Positions 52,057 through 60,966 are shown, counted from the first letter of the stretch. The stretch is DNA of 64,000 nucleotides from Chryseobacterium sp. R2A-55 (GCF_021401085.1 NZ_JACBFP010000001.1:434001-498000); one strand, 5' to 3'. A program made the numbers and translations. Notes: generated from the sequence alone by a model not told the origin.

Positions 52057-54057
52057 ATGAAAAGTCTAAAATTTTTTGGATGGTCTGCCCTTATGTCAAT
52101 TTTGATGATGACAGGCTGTAAACCAAAGGGAACGGAGAACGCTGTAAGTGGCGATGCTGCCGAGAAAGTTTATGTTGCTCCCGGAAAATATGACGAGTTT
52201 TACAACTTCGTCAGCGGTGGCTTCAATGGACAGGTAAACGTTTACGGTTTGCCAAGCGGAAGATTGCTAAAAGTACTTCCTGTCTTTTCGCAGAACCCGG
52301 AAAACGGTTATGGTTACAGTGAAGAAACCAAGCCGATGCTACAAACCTCTCATGGATTCATTCCCTGGGATGACCAACACCACCTTTCACTGTCTCAAAC
52401 CAATGGCGAAGTGGATGGAAGATGGCTGTTTGCAAACGCCAACAACACGCCCAGAGTGGCAAGATTGGATCTGAAAACATTCAAGACTGTTGAAATATTG
52501 GAATTGCCCAACTCTGCAGGGAACCACTCCTCACCATTCTTGACAGAAAACACGGAATATGTGGTGGCAGGAACCCGTTTCGCGGTGCCAACCGATGACA
52601 AAAACGGAGACGTTCCGATTAATACCATGAAAGAAAACTTCAAAGGAGTTTTGTCGTTCATTGGAATTAACAAAGACAGTGGAGATATGGATCTCTCTTT
52701 CCAGATTGAAGCTCCAGGAATTAACTTCGACCTTTCTCACGCAGGTAAAGGTAAATCCCACGATTGGTTCTTTTTCTCTTGCTATAACTCTGAAAAAGCC
52801 AACACCCTTCTTGAAGTAAACGCGTCCCAAAATGACAAAGATTTCATTTTGGCAGTGAATTGGGTGAAAGCAGCCGAGTTGGTGAAAGCTGGAAAAGGCA
52901 GAAAAGTGCAAACCGAATATGCCCACAACAAATTCGATGAAAGCACCCACACTGCAACTTCAACGATGAAGAAAGAAGTTACCGTACTTTCTATTGATGA
53001 CATGAAAGAAGCCATGTACCTGATTCCTTGCCCGAAATCCCCACACGGATGCGACGTGGATCCAACCGGTGAATACATTGTGGCTTCCGGAAAACTGGCA
53101 GCTCTGATTCCAGTATTCAGCTTCGACAAAATCCAAAAAGCAATCGCGGATAAAGCTTTCGCATCTGATTATGACGGAGTTCATGTAATTAAATATGAAG
53201 CAGCTCTTCACGGCGAGGTTCAAAAACCAGGTTTAGGTCCACTTCACACAGAATTTGACGGAAAAGGAAACGGTTACACTTCCATGTTCGTTTCATCTGA
53301 AGTGGTAAAATGGGACATTAAATCTCTGAAAGTTTTGGATAGACAGCCAACTTTCTACTCAGTGGGTCACTTGATGATTCCTGGTGGAGACAGTAAAAAA
53401 CCTTTCGGGAAATATTTGGTTGCATACAACAAAATTACCAAAGACAGGTATTTGCCAACAGGTCCAGAATTGGCTCAGTCTGCACAGCTTTTTGACATCA
53501 GTGGTGATAAAATGAAACTGCTGCTGGATTTTCCAACTTTTGGTGAACCGCATTACGCACAAGCTTGTCCTGGAGAATTATTATCAAAAAATCAGGTGAA
53601 GTTCTTCAAAATTGCAGACAATAAAAACCCATATGTGACCAAAGGTGAAGCAGAAAGCAAAGTAGTGAGAGAAGGAAACAAAGTTCATGTTTACATGACC
53701 TCCATCCGCTCGCACTTCGCACCGGATAACATCGAGGGAATCCGGGTTGGAGACGAAGTTTACTTCCACGTCACCAATTTGGAGCAAGACTGGGATGTTC
53801 CACACGGATTTGCCATCAAAGGAAATGAAAACGCTGAACTCTTAATCATGCCGGGTGAAACCTGTACGCTGAAATGGGTTCCTAAGAAGCCGGGAATGTA
53901 CCCAATGTACTGTACAGACTTCTGCTCCGCGCTGCACCAGGAAATGCAGGGTTATGTGAGAGTATCACCTGCAGGAAGCAACACTCCGCTCATTTATTCC
54001 CTGAATAATAAGAAGGACAATGCTGTAGGTCCTGTGAAAGAAGGTGAAACCAAATAA
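52057..54057 (+). CDS. nosZ: Nitrous-oxide reductase, clade II, lipoprotein-type signal
   Basis: A 666-residue enzyme that reduces N2O to N2. The seven-bladed propeller holds the CuZ His ligands, starting with DDQHH near 106-110; the C-terminal cupredoxin has the CuA motif C-x3-C-x3-H-x2-M at Cys619, Cys623, His627 and Met630. The signal sequence is Sec-type with a lipobox (MMTGC, Cys21), not the Tat RR type of clade I. So the enzyme is probably membrane-tethered in the periplasm. No nir or nor gene is in the window. Confidence 0.96.
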   Translation: MKSLKFFGWSALMSILMMTGCKPKGTENAVSGDAAEKVYVAPGKYDEFYNFVSGGFNGQVNVYGLPSGRLLKVLPVFSQNPENGYGYSEETKPMLQTSHGFIPWDDQHHLSLSQTNGEVDGRWLFANANNTPRVARLDLKTFKTVEILELPNSAGNHSSPFLTENTEYVVAGTRFAVPTDDKNGDVPINTMKENFKGVLSFIGINKDSGDMDLSFQIEAPGINFDLSHAGKGKSHDWFFFSCYNSEKANTLLEVNASQNDKDFILAVNWVKAAELVKAGKGRKVQTEYAHNKFDESTHTATSTMKKEVTVLSIDDMKEAMYLIPCPKSPHGCDVDPTGEYIVASGKLAALIPVFSFDKIQKAIADKAFASDYDGVHVIKYEAALHGEVQKPGLGPLHTEFDGKGNGYTSMFVSSEVVKWDIKSLKVLDRQPTFYSVGHLMIPGGDSKKPFGKYLVAYNKITKDRYLPTGPELAQSAQLFDISGDKMKLLLDFPTFGEPHYAQACPGELLSKNQVKFFKIADNKNPYVTKGEAESKVVREGNKVHVYMTSIRSHFAPDNIEGIRVGDEVYFHVTNLEQDWDVPHGFAIKGNENAELLIMPGETCTLKWVPKKPGMYPMYCTDFCSALHQEMQGYVRVSPAGSNTPLIYSLNNKKDNAVGPVKEGETK

Positions 54058-54070
54058 CACAGATCAATTT

Positions 54071-54097
54071 AAAGGGCGGTTTTCACTGCCCTTTTTT
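54071..54097 (+). terminator. Terminator after nosZ
   Basis: AAAGGGC / GCCCTTT stem followed by six T residues. The accessory nos genes downstream would then need their own promoter. Confidence 0.7.
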
Positions 54098-54119
54098 CTT
54101 TTGCTGATAGTTATCATGT

Positions 54120-54135
54120 TGTGATTCAAGTCACA
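54120..54135. promoter_or_regulatory. Crp-type palindrome upstream of the nos accessory genes
   Basis: TGTGA-TTCAAG-TCACA, identical in both half-sites to the classical Crp consensus. It lies 57 bp before the membrane protein gene at 54192 and after the nosZ terminator. The promoter core downstream is weak. Confidence 0.7.
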
Positions 54136-54191
54136 TTAAAACGATTCAAAAATCACGAAATTTACTATCCTTTATCCAATATCATTATCAA

Positions 54192-54776
54192 ATGAAAAAT
54201 CCCTCATTATCCAAATGGTCACGCATCTTTTTAATCATTTGCGGACTAGGTCTGTTCGTTTCCATATTTGTCCCATTATGGGCGATTTATCTGCAAGCAC
54301 CGCAATATCCTGAAGGACTGGCAATGTTTTTATGGTCCCACAAAATCACCGGTGATTATCAAATCATCAATGGTCTGAATCACTACATCGGCATGAAGAC
54401 CATTCATCAGAAAGATTTTTGGGAATTTAAAGTTTTACCCTATGCATTGGGATTTTTTGGCGTGCTTTGCTTCATCGCCGCTTTTCTCAATAAAAAGATT
54501 TGGCTTTATCTGACTACTCTCTTTTTTCTGATTTTTGGGCTTGCATTTATGGTAGATTTCTGGGCTTGGGAATACAATTACGGACACAATTTGGATCCCA
54601 ACGCGGCAATCGTGGTTCCAGGAATGTCTTACCAACCTCCATTAATCGGATTTAAACAACTTCTGAACTTTGGCGCCTATTCCTTCCCCGATATAGGCGG
54701 AATCATTATGTTCGCCGTTGCAGGAATTTTGGTTATCTTAGCATATTTAGAATTCAGAAAAAGGAAAAATGCATGA
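54192..54776 (+). CDS. nos-cluster integral membrane protein
   Basis: A 194-residue protein with four predicted membrane segments (about 12-32, 83-101, 104-125, 165-187) and a periplasmic loop with WSHKITGDYQIINGLNHYIG and WAWEYNYGHNLDPNAAIVVPG. Similar small membrane proteins follow nosZ in clade II clusters and may correspond to what is called NosB there; I am not sure of that identity. His and Met residues near the membrane could bind copper. Confidence 0.65.
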   Translation: MKNPSLSKWSRIFLIICGLGLFVSIFVPLWAIYLQAPQYPEGLAMFLWSHKITGDYQIINGLNHYIGMKTIHQKDFWEFKVLPYALGFFGVLCFIAAFLNKKIWLYLTTLFFLIFGLAFMVDFWAWEYNYGHNLDPNAAIVVPGMSYQPPLIGFKQLLNFGAYSFPDIGGIIMFAVAGILVILAYLEFRKRKNA

Positions 54777-54837
54777 TTTGCAAAAGTCTAACTAACCGAA
54801 GTTTTACCATTATTTAAATACCTAAAATTAAAAACTT

Positions 54838-55248
54838 ATGAAAGCAAAACCATTTCTAATTGCCGCAGGATCTATACTGGCATTTATGTCCTGCCAACAG
54901 TCTGGACCGAAAGATTTCCTTTTGGGAAGCGACCAGTGTGATAACTGCAAAATGACGATTACCGAGATTAAGTATGCCACCGAACTGATCACCGAGAAAG
55001 GAAAAGTCTATAAATTTGACGACATCAACTGCATGAATATGTATGAAGGTTCCAATCCAGACAAAGCTAAAAATGCTAAAACCTACGTCATAGATTTTCC
55101 CACTGATCAGTTTTTGGAAAAAAAACATGCAACACTCATCAAAGGCGGAACCATCAAATCGCCGATGGGTGGCAACACACAGGCTTTCAAAAATAAAGCA
55201 GATGCTGAAAAGGCAGCCGCAAAACTCGGTGCAAGTTTAACGAAATAG
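54838..55248 (+). CDS. nosL: Copper chaperone NosL
   Basis: A 136-residue lipoprotein (lipobox FMSC) with CDNCKMTI for Cu(I) binding near residue 36, followed by KFDDINCMNMY and GGTIKSPMGGNTQAF. It supplies copper for NosZ CuZ assembly. It lies 6 nt before nosD. Confidence 0.9.
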   Translation: MKAKPFLIAAGSILAFMSCQQSGPKDFLLGSDQCDNCKMTITEIKYATELITEKGKVYKFDDINCMNMYEGSNPDKAKNAKTYVIDFPTDQFLEKKHATLIKGGTIKSPMGGNTQAFKNKADAEKAAAKLGASLTK

Positions 55249-55254
55249 CAAAAA

Positions 55255-56481
55255 ATGTTTAGATTTCTGTTTCTGTTTTTTCCGGTATTTCTGTTTTCAA
55301 ACGTGCTGAAAGTCGGGAAAAATGAAACCTACAAAACCATTAAAAGCGCTGTCGCCTCATCAAAAAGTGGCGACAGTATTTTGGTGGAAAGCGGCATCTA
55401 CAAAGAAGGCAACATCAGCATCACCAAACCTTTGACCCTCATCGGTTTCGGAAGACCGGTACTGGATGGCGAATTCAAGTATGAAATCCTCTCCTTTCGC
55501 TCGAACCACATCGTTCTAAAAGGCTTCAAAATCATTAATTCCGGGGAAGACGAAGTGGAGAATATTGGCGCAATCCGTTTGTACGACAGTCATTTTTCCA
55601 CGATTGAAAATAATATTTTTGAGAATAATTATTTCGGAATATATATTCAGCGAGGTTACCGATGCCTGATCCAGAATAATAGAATCACCACCAGTCGTTC
55701 CAAATCCCAGGAAGGAGTCGGTGACGGAATCCATGCGTGGGTGAGCAAAGAACTTTGGATTAAGAACAACTATATTTCCGGACATAAAGATGGGATCTAC
55801 CTGGAAAAAGTAGTGCAATCATACATTTACCGCAATGATTCGGTCAAGAATCTGCGTTATGGACTTCATTTCATGTTTTCTAATGACAATGTTTATGTTT
55901 CCAATATTTTCGACAATAATAATGCGGGAGTTGCCGTGATGTACAGCAATAACGTAGGAATGATGGGAAACAAATTCATCAACAACTGGGGCGATGGAAG
56001 TTATGGTTTATTACTGAAGGATATCTCATTCAGCAAAATCAAACACAATGTTTTCCAAAGCAATACCGTGGCGATATTTTTAGACGGTGCCACAAAAATC
56101 GACTTTTACCAAAACGATTTCCAAAACAATGGGTGGGGAATGAAAATCAACGCCAACTGCATGGAAAACCGGGTGCGAAGAAATAATTTCATCAACAACA
56201 CTTTTGACGTGAGCACCAACGGAACGATGGTAATGAATGATTTCAGAAATAATTATTGGGACAAGTATGAAGGTTATGATTTAAACAGGGACGGAATCGG
56301 CGACATTGCGTTTCATCCGTTGAGTCTCTATTCTTATTTGGTTGAAAAAAATCCGTCCGTGATGCTTTTGTTCAAAACATTCATCGTGGATTTATTAGAC
56401 AAGACTGAAAAAGTGATTCCCAGTCTTACTCCGGAAACCTTCGTGGATGAGCAACCTTTAATGAGAAAAGTAAAATTTTAA
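55255..56481 (+). CDS. nosD: NosD, periplasmic copper-site maturation protein
   Basis: A 408-residue exported beta-helix protein (signal peptide 1-17). Right-handed parallel beta-helix rungs with repeats such as NNIFENNYFGIYIQRG and NNNAGVAVMYSNNVGMMGNKF run through the centre. NosD works with the NosFY transporter to build CuZ. It ends 179 bp before nosF. Confidence 0.92.
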   Translation: MFRFLFLFFPVFLFSNVLKVGKNETYKTIKSAVASSKSGDSILVESGIYKEGNISITKPLTLIGFGRPVLDGEFKYEILSFRSNHIVLKGFKIINSGEDEVENIGAIRLYDSHFSTIENNIFENNYFGIYIQRGYRCLIQNNRITTSRSKSQEGVGDGIHAWVSKELWIKNNYISGHKDGIYLEKVVQSYIYRNDSVKNLRYGLHFMFSNDNVYVSNIFDNNNAGVAVMYSNNVGMMGNKFINNWGDGSYGLLLKDISFSKIKHNVFQSNTVAIFLDGATKIDFYQNDFQNNGWGMKINANCMENRVRRNNFINNTFDVSTNGTMVMNDFRNNYWDKYEGYDLNRDGIGDIAFHPLSLYSYLVEKNPSVMLLFKTFIVDLLDKTEKVIPSLTPETFVDEQPLMRKVKF

Positions 56482-56660
56482 TCCGGAGAAATTTTTATAG
56501 AAAAAAAATAAAGAGAATACGCACAATTGATTTTTGAAGATCGCCCTTCAGATATAAACGGAAACAGCAAATCCGAAGTTTTAAGGAGCTATTTCACAAA
56601 AATAAAATAATGCGAAGTCGGAAGAAAGTAGTCCGAAATTTGTGCTGCTAAATAATAATT

Positions 56661-57374
56661 ATGATTACAATACAGGCTCTCACCAAAAAATTCGGGAAAT
56701 TCACCGCGGTGAAGGATGTGACCCTTGATTTGCAGGACGGTCATTCCATTGCGCTCATCGGTCCGAACGGTTGCGGAAAAACGACGATGATCAAATGCAT
56801 TCTAGGTTTAAACGTGGTGGAAGAAGGCGATATTCTGGTGAATGAAAAAAGTGTGAAGGACCATTATCTGTACCGAAAAGATATCGGTTATATGCCGCAA
56901 ATCGGGCGGTATCCGGAAAATATGACCATCGGACACACCATCCAAATGATTAAAGATACCCGAAAACTCGCGGAAGAACATTTGGACAACGAACTTCTGG
57001 AAGCTTTCGAGCTGGAAAAAATATTCGACAAGAAAATGGGAAACCTTTCCGGCGGAACCACCCAAAAAGTGAGCGCGGTTTTGGCGTTTATGTTTGACCC
57101 GAAAATCATCATCTTGGATGAACCTACCGCTGGACTTGATCCGCTCGCTTCAGAAATCCTGAAAAAGAAAATAATCAAAGAAAAAAATAGGGGCAAATTA
57201 ATTCTGATCACTTCACATCTATTAAGTGAATTAGACGAAATCGTGAGCGAAGTCATCTTCATGAACGAGGGAAAAGTTTTGGTGCACCAATCCGTGGAAG
57301 ATCTCCTGAAACAGACCAATTCCGGGAAAATCTCAGAATCGATTGTAAGTATTTTAAAAGAAATGAAGAAATGA
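56661..57374 (+). CDS. nosF: NosF, ABC transporter ATPase
   Basis: A 237-residue ATPase: Walker A GPNGCGKTTMIK near 33, signature LSGGTTQKVSAVL near 133 (LSGGT variant), Walker B IIILDEPTAGLDP near 150. It energises NosDFY in CuZ assembly. It overlaps nosY by 4 nt. Confidence 0.93.
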   Translation: MITIQALTKKFGKFTAVKDVTLDLQDGHSIALIGPNGCGKTTMIKCILGLNVVEEGDILVNEKSVKDHYLYRKDIGYMPQIGRYPENMTIGHTIQMIKDTRKLAEEHLDNELLEAFELEKIFDKKMGNLSGGTTQKVSAVLAFMFDPKIIILDEPTAGLDPLASEILKKKIIKEKNRGKLILITSHLLSELDEIVSEVIFMNEGKVLVHQSVEDLLKQTNSGKISESIVSILKEMKK

Positions 57375-58138
57375 ACAAGATAGCGCGCTTTATCCTTTTT
57401 GATATTTTGAAAAACAAAATCATCCTGTTTTACACGGTTCTGCTGTTCATCCTTTCATGGTCGGTTCTTGGGCTGGAAAGCAATTACACCAAAGCGACTT
57501 TGAGTTTGCTGAATGTGGTTTTGCTCGTGGTTCCATTGGTAAGTATCATATTTTCTACGATTTACGTGTACAACAGCAGTCAGTTTGTGGAGTTGCTTTT
57601 GAGCCAGCCGGTTCCCAGAACCAAAGTCTGGTTCAATATTTTCCTGGGACTTTCCACAGCACTGGTTTTTGCTTTTCTGATCGGCTGCGGAATTCCTATT
57701 GTTCTGTATTCATCGATTGAGACAGGATTTTCCTTAATTATTATCGGTATTTTTCTGTCCATTATTTTCACTTCTTTTGCCATGCTTTCCGCGATTTCAA
57801 GTCGGGACAAGGCGAAAGGAATCGGAATCTCCATTTTTCTATGGATTTTCTTTGCGATAATTTATGACGGTATTCTGTTGGTTCTCATGTTCCAGTTTGC
57901 AGATTACCCAATTGAAGGAATTATGGCGACATTGGCGGGACTAAACCCGATTGGTTTGGCCAGGATCTTCGTGTTGCTTCAGCTTGATGTTTCGGCGATG
58001 CTCGGTGCTTCCGGGGCAATATTTAAACAGGTTTTCGGATCCGGCGGCGGAATGGGAATTTCATTGGTCGTGATGGCGGTTTGGGCGATTATTCCTTTTT
58101 TACTCTCCTTGATTAAATTCAACAAAAAGGATTTATAG
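57371..58138 (+). CDS. nosY: NosY, ABC transporter permease
   Basis: A 255-residue permease with six hydrophobic segments and the ABC-2 type layout (FVELLLSQPVPRTKVWFN, SRDKAKGIGISIFLWIFF). Start overlaps nosF, so the two are translationally coupled. Partner of NosD and NosF. Confidence 0.92.
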   Translation: MNKIARFILFDILKNKIILFYTVLLFILSWSVLGLESNYTKATLSLLNVVLLVVPLVSIIFSTIYVYNSSQFVELLLSQPVPRTKVWFNIFLGLSTALVFAFLIGCGIPIVLYSSIETGFSLIIIGIFLSIIFTSFAMLSAISSRDKAKGIGISIFLWIFFAIIYDGILLVLMFQFADYPIEGIMATLAGLNPIGLARIFVLLQLDVSAMLGASGAIFKQVFGSGGGMGISLVVMAVWAIIPFLLSLIKFNKKDL

Positions 58139-58201
58139 CGATTGTTATGAAATTTGAAGAGCATCTTTACCGGATGATCTAACCTCTTGTGCGCTTTTTT
58201 C

Positions 58202-58213
58202 TGACTTATGTCA
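58202..58213. promoter_or_regulatory. Crp/Fnr-type palindrome upstream of the nos-cluster crp gene
   Basis: TGAC-TTAT-GTCA (TGA-N6-TCA core). The centre (58207.5) is 30.5 bp upstream of the -7 element at 58238, again near -41.5, suggesting autoactivation. Confidence 0.6.
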
Positions 58214-58237
58214 CCGGTCGATGTTTATTTTTTTTCC

Positions 58238-58245
58238 TATATTTG
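58238..58245 (+). promoter_or_regulatory. -7 element of the nos-cluster crp gene
   Basis: TATATTTG matches TAnnTTTG 15 bp before the ATG at 58261. This shows that the longer reading frame from 58189 starts too early. Confidence 0.6.
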
Positions 58246-58260
58246 ATCAAATTAAAAAAT

Positions 58261-58857
58261 ATGTTTTCTCGAGAGATTCTGTTGAAAAATAAGATTCCGC
58301 GAATGCTTTTGAAAAGGAAAGACACCCTTTTCCGCGAAGATGAAAAAGCTTTGAATCTATATTTTTTAACGAACGGAGAGATCAAGATTTACAATACCGA
58401 TTCTGAAGGTAAAGAGTTCCTTATTGAAAAGGTTTCTAATTTCAAATTCCTGGGTGAACCCCCGTTTTTATTAGGCGAAAGGTATCCCGCCAATTCTGTA
58501 ATCATCAGTGACACCGCGGAGATTTTCAGATTCAGCACTGAACATTTTAATCAATTTATGTCCGAAAATCCAGATATGATGTTCAAATTCACGATGGAGA
58601 TAGCGAGAAAAGCCTACAACAAAACCATGAAACTGAAATCTATCGTGCATCAAAACCCCAACGAAAGAATTCTGAATTTCCTGAAAAACTACAAAAGAAG
58701 CCACAACCTGGAACTCACCGAAAAAAGCATCATCGAGGTGACCCGAAAGGAAATGGCAAACTCTACCGGTTTAGCGATTGAAACCGTGATCCGTACTGTG
58801 AAAAAAATGGAACGGGAGAATAAAATCGAACTTATCAATCATAAAATCTTATTCTGA
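58261..58857 (+). CDS. Cysteine-free Crp/Fnr regulator of the nos cluster
   Basis: A 198-residue regulator from ATG 58261. Sensor beta-roll about 15-110 (DTLFREDEKALNLYFLTNGE, LGEPPFLLGERYPANS), long dimer helix, then HTH about 165-190 (TRKEMANSTGLAIETVIRTVKKM). The recognition helix has E-T-x-x-R, the residues that read a TGA half-site in Crp and Fnr. There is no Cys at all, so it cannot carry an Fe-S cluster; a DNR-like haem/NO sensor or other ligand is possible. It is the best candidate to bind the TGA-N6-TCA boxes around it. Confidence 0.88.
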   Translation: MFSREILLKNKIPRMLLKRKDTLFREDEKALNLYFLTNGEIKIYNTDSEGKEFLIEKVSNFKFLGEPPFLLGERYPANSVIISDTAEIFRFSTEHFNQFMSENPDMMFKFTMEIARKAYNKTMKLKSIVHQNPNERILNFLKNYKRSHNLELTEKSIIEVTRKEMANSTGLAIETVIRTVKKMERENKIELINHKILF

Positions 58858-60077
58858 TGAACAAAGCTTTCTGGCTAAAATTTTCGGTATTCAATTTTTT
58901 CTTGGCAGCAGTTTTGGGCGTGATTATGCGCTATAAAATTGTTTATTCATTTCCATTCTTAGACCAGAAGCATTTACAGGAAGCGCATTCCCACTTTGCA
59001 TTTTATGCCTGGATTACCAATGCGATTTATGTTTTGGTGGTCATTTATCTGAGTAAGATGAATCCTGATCTGAAACTGACCAAATACAAAGCGCTCCTCA
59101 CCGCCAATATTATTTCCTCTTTCGGAATGTTGGCCGCTTTCATTTATGGCGGATACTTTTCGGTATCGGTGTTTTTTTCCACCACTGCGCTGCTCGTCAG
59201 TTTTGTTTTTGCCTTTCTTTTTTATGCAGATTCCCTAAAGATTCAAGACCAGTCAAAACCGTGGTTTCTGGCGGGCTTATTTTTTGCGGTGATTTCTTCG
59301 CTCGGTGTATTCAATTTAGGCTATATGAGTGCAACAAATAGCACGACCCAGAATATGTTTTTGGCTTCGGAATATTATTATCTGCATTTCCAATACAATG
59401 GATTCTTTATTTTTTCCTGCATTGGATTGCTGCTCTATTCGCTGAAGGAAATCGGTTCCTCCATCTCTGAAAAGAAGAATAAATTGCTGTTTTGGTTAAT
59501 GTTTATGGGCTGTCTAATTGGTTTTGGGCTTTCTATTCTTTGGTTCAAAATGCCAATTTATGTTTTCACATTAATCGCTATTGCCACTATCGGGCAAACA
59601 ATTGGCGCGATCATGCTATTTGCCTTTGTCAAGAAAAGCTGGACCCAAATCTCAGCAAACTGGTTACCCATGCAGCGCTTTATCCTGCTTTTTGCGGGAT
59701 TCGCATTCGCAGTGAAGATTGCATTGCAGCTCGGTTCCAATATTCCTGCAGTGAATCAGTTCGCTTTCGGATTCAGAAATATTGTCATCGCATATCTGCA
59801 CTTGGTTTTACTCATGTGCATTGCCATGTTCTTGATCAATCAAATCTTGGCGACCCGTCTTTTCAGCAATACCAAACCTCTTTCATTGGGACTTAAACTA
59901 CTGCTTCTTGGTATATTTTTAAACGAGGCGGTACTTGGCTTAATGGGTGTTTTTTCAATCACTTATAATGCGGTTCCTTACGCCAATCATGCCTTGTTTT
60001 ATATTTCGCTACTGATGATGGTTGCTTTGTTGGTGATTTTTGTGAATCTAAGATTCAAATCCGAAAATCAGATCTAA
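58857..60077 (+). CDS. Haem-copper-oxidase-subunit-I-like membrane protein
   Basis: A 406-residue polytopic protein with about 12 hydrophobic segments. Conserved-looking His occur in QEAHSHFAFYAW (helix 2 region), YYYLHFQYNGFF and RNIVIAYLHLVLL, recalling haem ligands of haem-copper oxidases and NO reductases, but the HH pair and the covalent His-Tyr motif of those are not evident. It overlaps the crp stop codon by 1 nt and so belongs to the nos transcript. The function is unknown; a quinol- or NO-related role is speculative. Confidence 0.6.
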   Translation: MNKAFWLKFSVFNFFLAAVLGVIMRYKIVYSFPFLDQKHLQEAHSHFAFYAWITNAIYVLVVIYLSKMNPDLKLTKYKALLTANIISSFGMLAAFIYGGYFSVSVFFSTTALLVSFVFAFLFYADSLKIQDQSKPWFLAGLFFAVISSLGVFNLGYMSATNSTTQNMFLASEYYYLHFQYNGFFIFSCIGLLLYSLKEIGSSISEKKNKLLFWLMFMGCLIGFGLSILWFKMPIYVFTLIAIATIGQTIGAIMLFAFVKKSWTQISANWLPMQRFILLFAGFAFAVKIALQLGSNIPAVNQFAFGFRNIVIAYLHLVLLMCIAMFLINQILATRLFSNTKPLSLGLKLLLLGIFLNEAVLGLMGVFSITYNAVPYANHALFYISLLMMVALLVIFVNLRFKSENQI

Positions 60078-60202
60078 AGCGACCCACACTTTTTGAAAGT
60101 GGCAGTTGAGTCCAGCAGGCTTTTCAGTAATCCACAAAAAAGCAGTTTCAGGAAAACCCGAAACCGCTTTCAATCATTAAATTTAATAAACTATTACATT
60201 CT

Positions 60203-60760
60203 TTATTCCGGAACTACCACTTCGTCAATTGCGTAAACGATACCGTTAGAAGCTGGAACAGTTGCCAAAATATGTGCTTTTCCGTTGATGGTAGGTTTGC
60301 CGTCAACCATTTTAATGGTGATATTTTTACCGTCAACCATTCCCAGATTTTGTCCGTCACTCATTTGATCTTCCTTGATCACTCCTACATAAGTATGATG
60401 CCCCAAAATATCGGTGAGTTTGCCATTGTTTTCAGGTTTCAGCAAGTCTTCCACCGTACCTTTCGGTAATTTGTCGAAAGCCGCATTAACTGGTGCGAAC
60501 ACCGTGAAAGGACCCGCGTTGCTCAAAGACGTAGTTAATCCTGCAGTTTGAACCGCTTTCACCAAAGTGGAAAGATCGGGATTTTTTGCTGCAAGCTGCA
60601 CGATGTTTGGATTGGATTCCTCGTCCTGCACTCCTTCCTGTCCGTGTCCCACGGTTTCAGTAGTTGCAGATGCTGAGTTTTCAGTTGCCGCTGATTCATT
60701 TTTCTTGCAGGAAAGCAAAGCAAATCCTACTACACTTAAAATTAGAATTGACCTTTTCAT
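60203..60760 (-). CDS. Fasciclin-domain lipoprotein
   Basis: A 185-residue lipoprotein (lipobox LLSC) with one fasciclin (FAS1/BIgH3) domain: NIVQLAAKNPDLSTLVKAVQT, LSNAGPFTVFAPVNAAFDKLP, LTDILGHHTYVG and KAHILATVPASNGIVYAIDEV. The usual role is adhesion or surface binding. It is divergent from ppk1, with two palindromes in between, and is a candidate target of the nos-cluster regulator. Confidence 0.9.
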   Translation of the reverse strand: MKRSILILSVVGFALLSCKKNESAATENSASATTETVGHGQEGVQDEESNPNIVQLAAKNPDLSTLVKAVQTAGLTTSLSNAGPFTVFAPVNAAFDKLPKGTVEDLLKPENNGKLTDILGHHTYVGVIKEDQMSDGQNLGMVDGKNITIKMVDGKPTINGKAHILATVPASNGIVYAIDEVVVPE

Positions 60761-60776
60761 CTGTTTAATTTTTTGT

Positions 60777-60784
60777 TAAAATTA
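60777..60784 (-). promoter_or_regulatory. Possible -7 element of the fasciclin gene
   Basis: TAATTTTA on the minus strand differs from TAnnTTTG in one base. It is 30.5 bp from the centre of the palindrome at 60806-60823, the same geometry as for the other nos-cluster promoters. Confidence 0.45.
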
Positions 60785-60805
60785 GTCACAATTAACGATT
60801 AGCCA

Positions 60806-60823
60806 ATATGACCATGGTCATAT
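60806..60823. promoter_or_regulatory. Crp/Fnr-type palindrome between fasciclin and ppk1 genes
   Basis: ATATGA-CCATGG-TCATAT is an uninterrupted 18-bp palindrome with a TGA-N6-TCA core, nearly the same as the box at 51442. Confidence 0.7.
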
Positions 60824-60840
60824 AATAAGGGATTGATTAC

Positions 60841-60854
60841 GTGATATTTATCAC
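60841..60854. promoter_or_regulatory. Second Crp/Fnr-type palindrome before ppk1
   Basis: GTGAT-ATTT-ATCAC, same half-sites as the hpd box at 5369. It is about 90 bp upstream of the ppk1 -7 element. Confidence 0.55.
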
Positions 60855-60914
60855 CAATACCAACAAAGATATGGTCTTCATGAAATTTCCGATATTAAAT
60901 TTCCTCCTTACACA

Positions 60915-60944
60915 TTGACATTTTCGCTGAAATCTCTATTTTTG
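60915..60944 (+). promoter_or_regulatory. Bacteroidetes-type promoter of ppk1
   Basis: TTG at 60915-60917, a 19-nt spacer, TATTTTTG at 60937-60944. This is a full match to the vegetative consensus, 22 bp before the ATG. Confidence 0.75.
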
Positions 60945-60966
60945 AGAAATCATATTCATCCCGAAA

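Noticed and set aside
58261-58857. Oxygen-sensing Fnr
   Set aside because: The protein contains no cysteine and so cannot bind the 4Fe-4S cluster.
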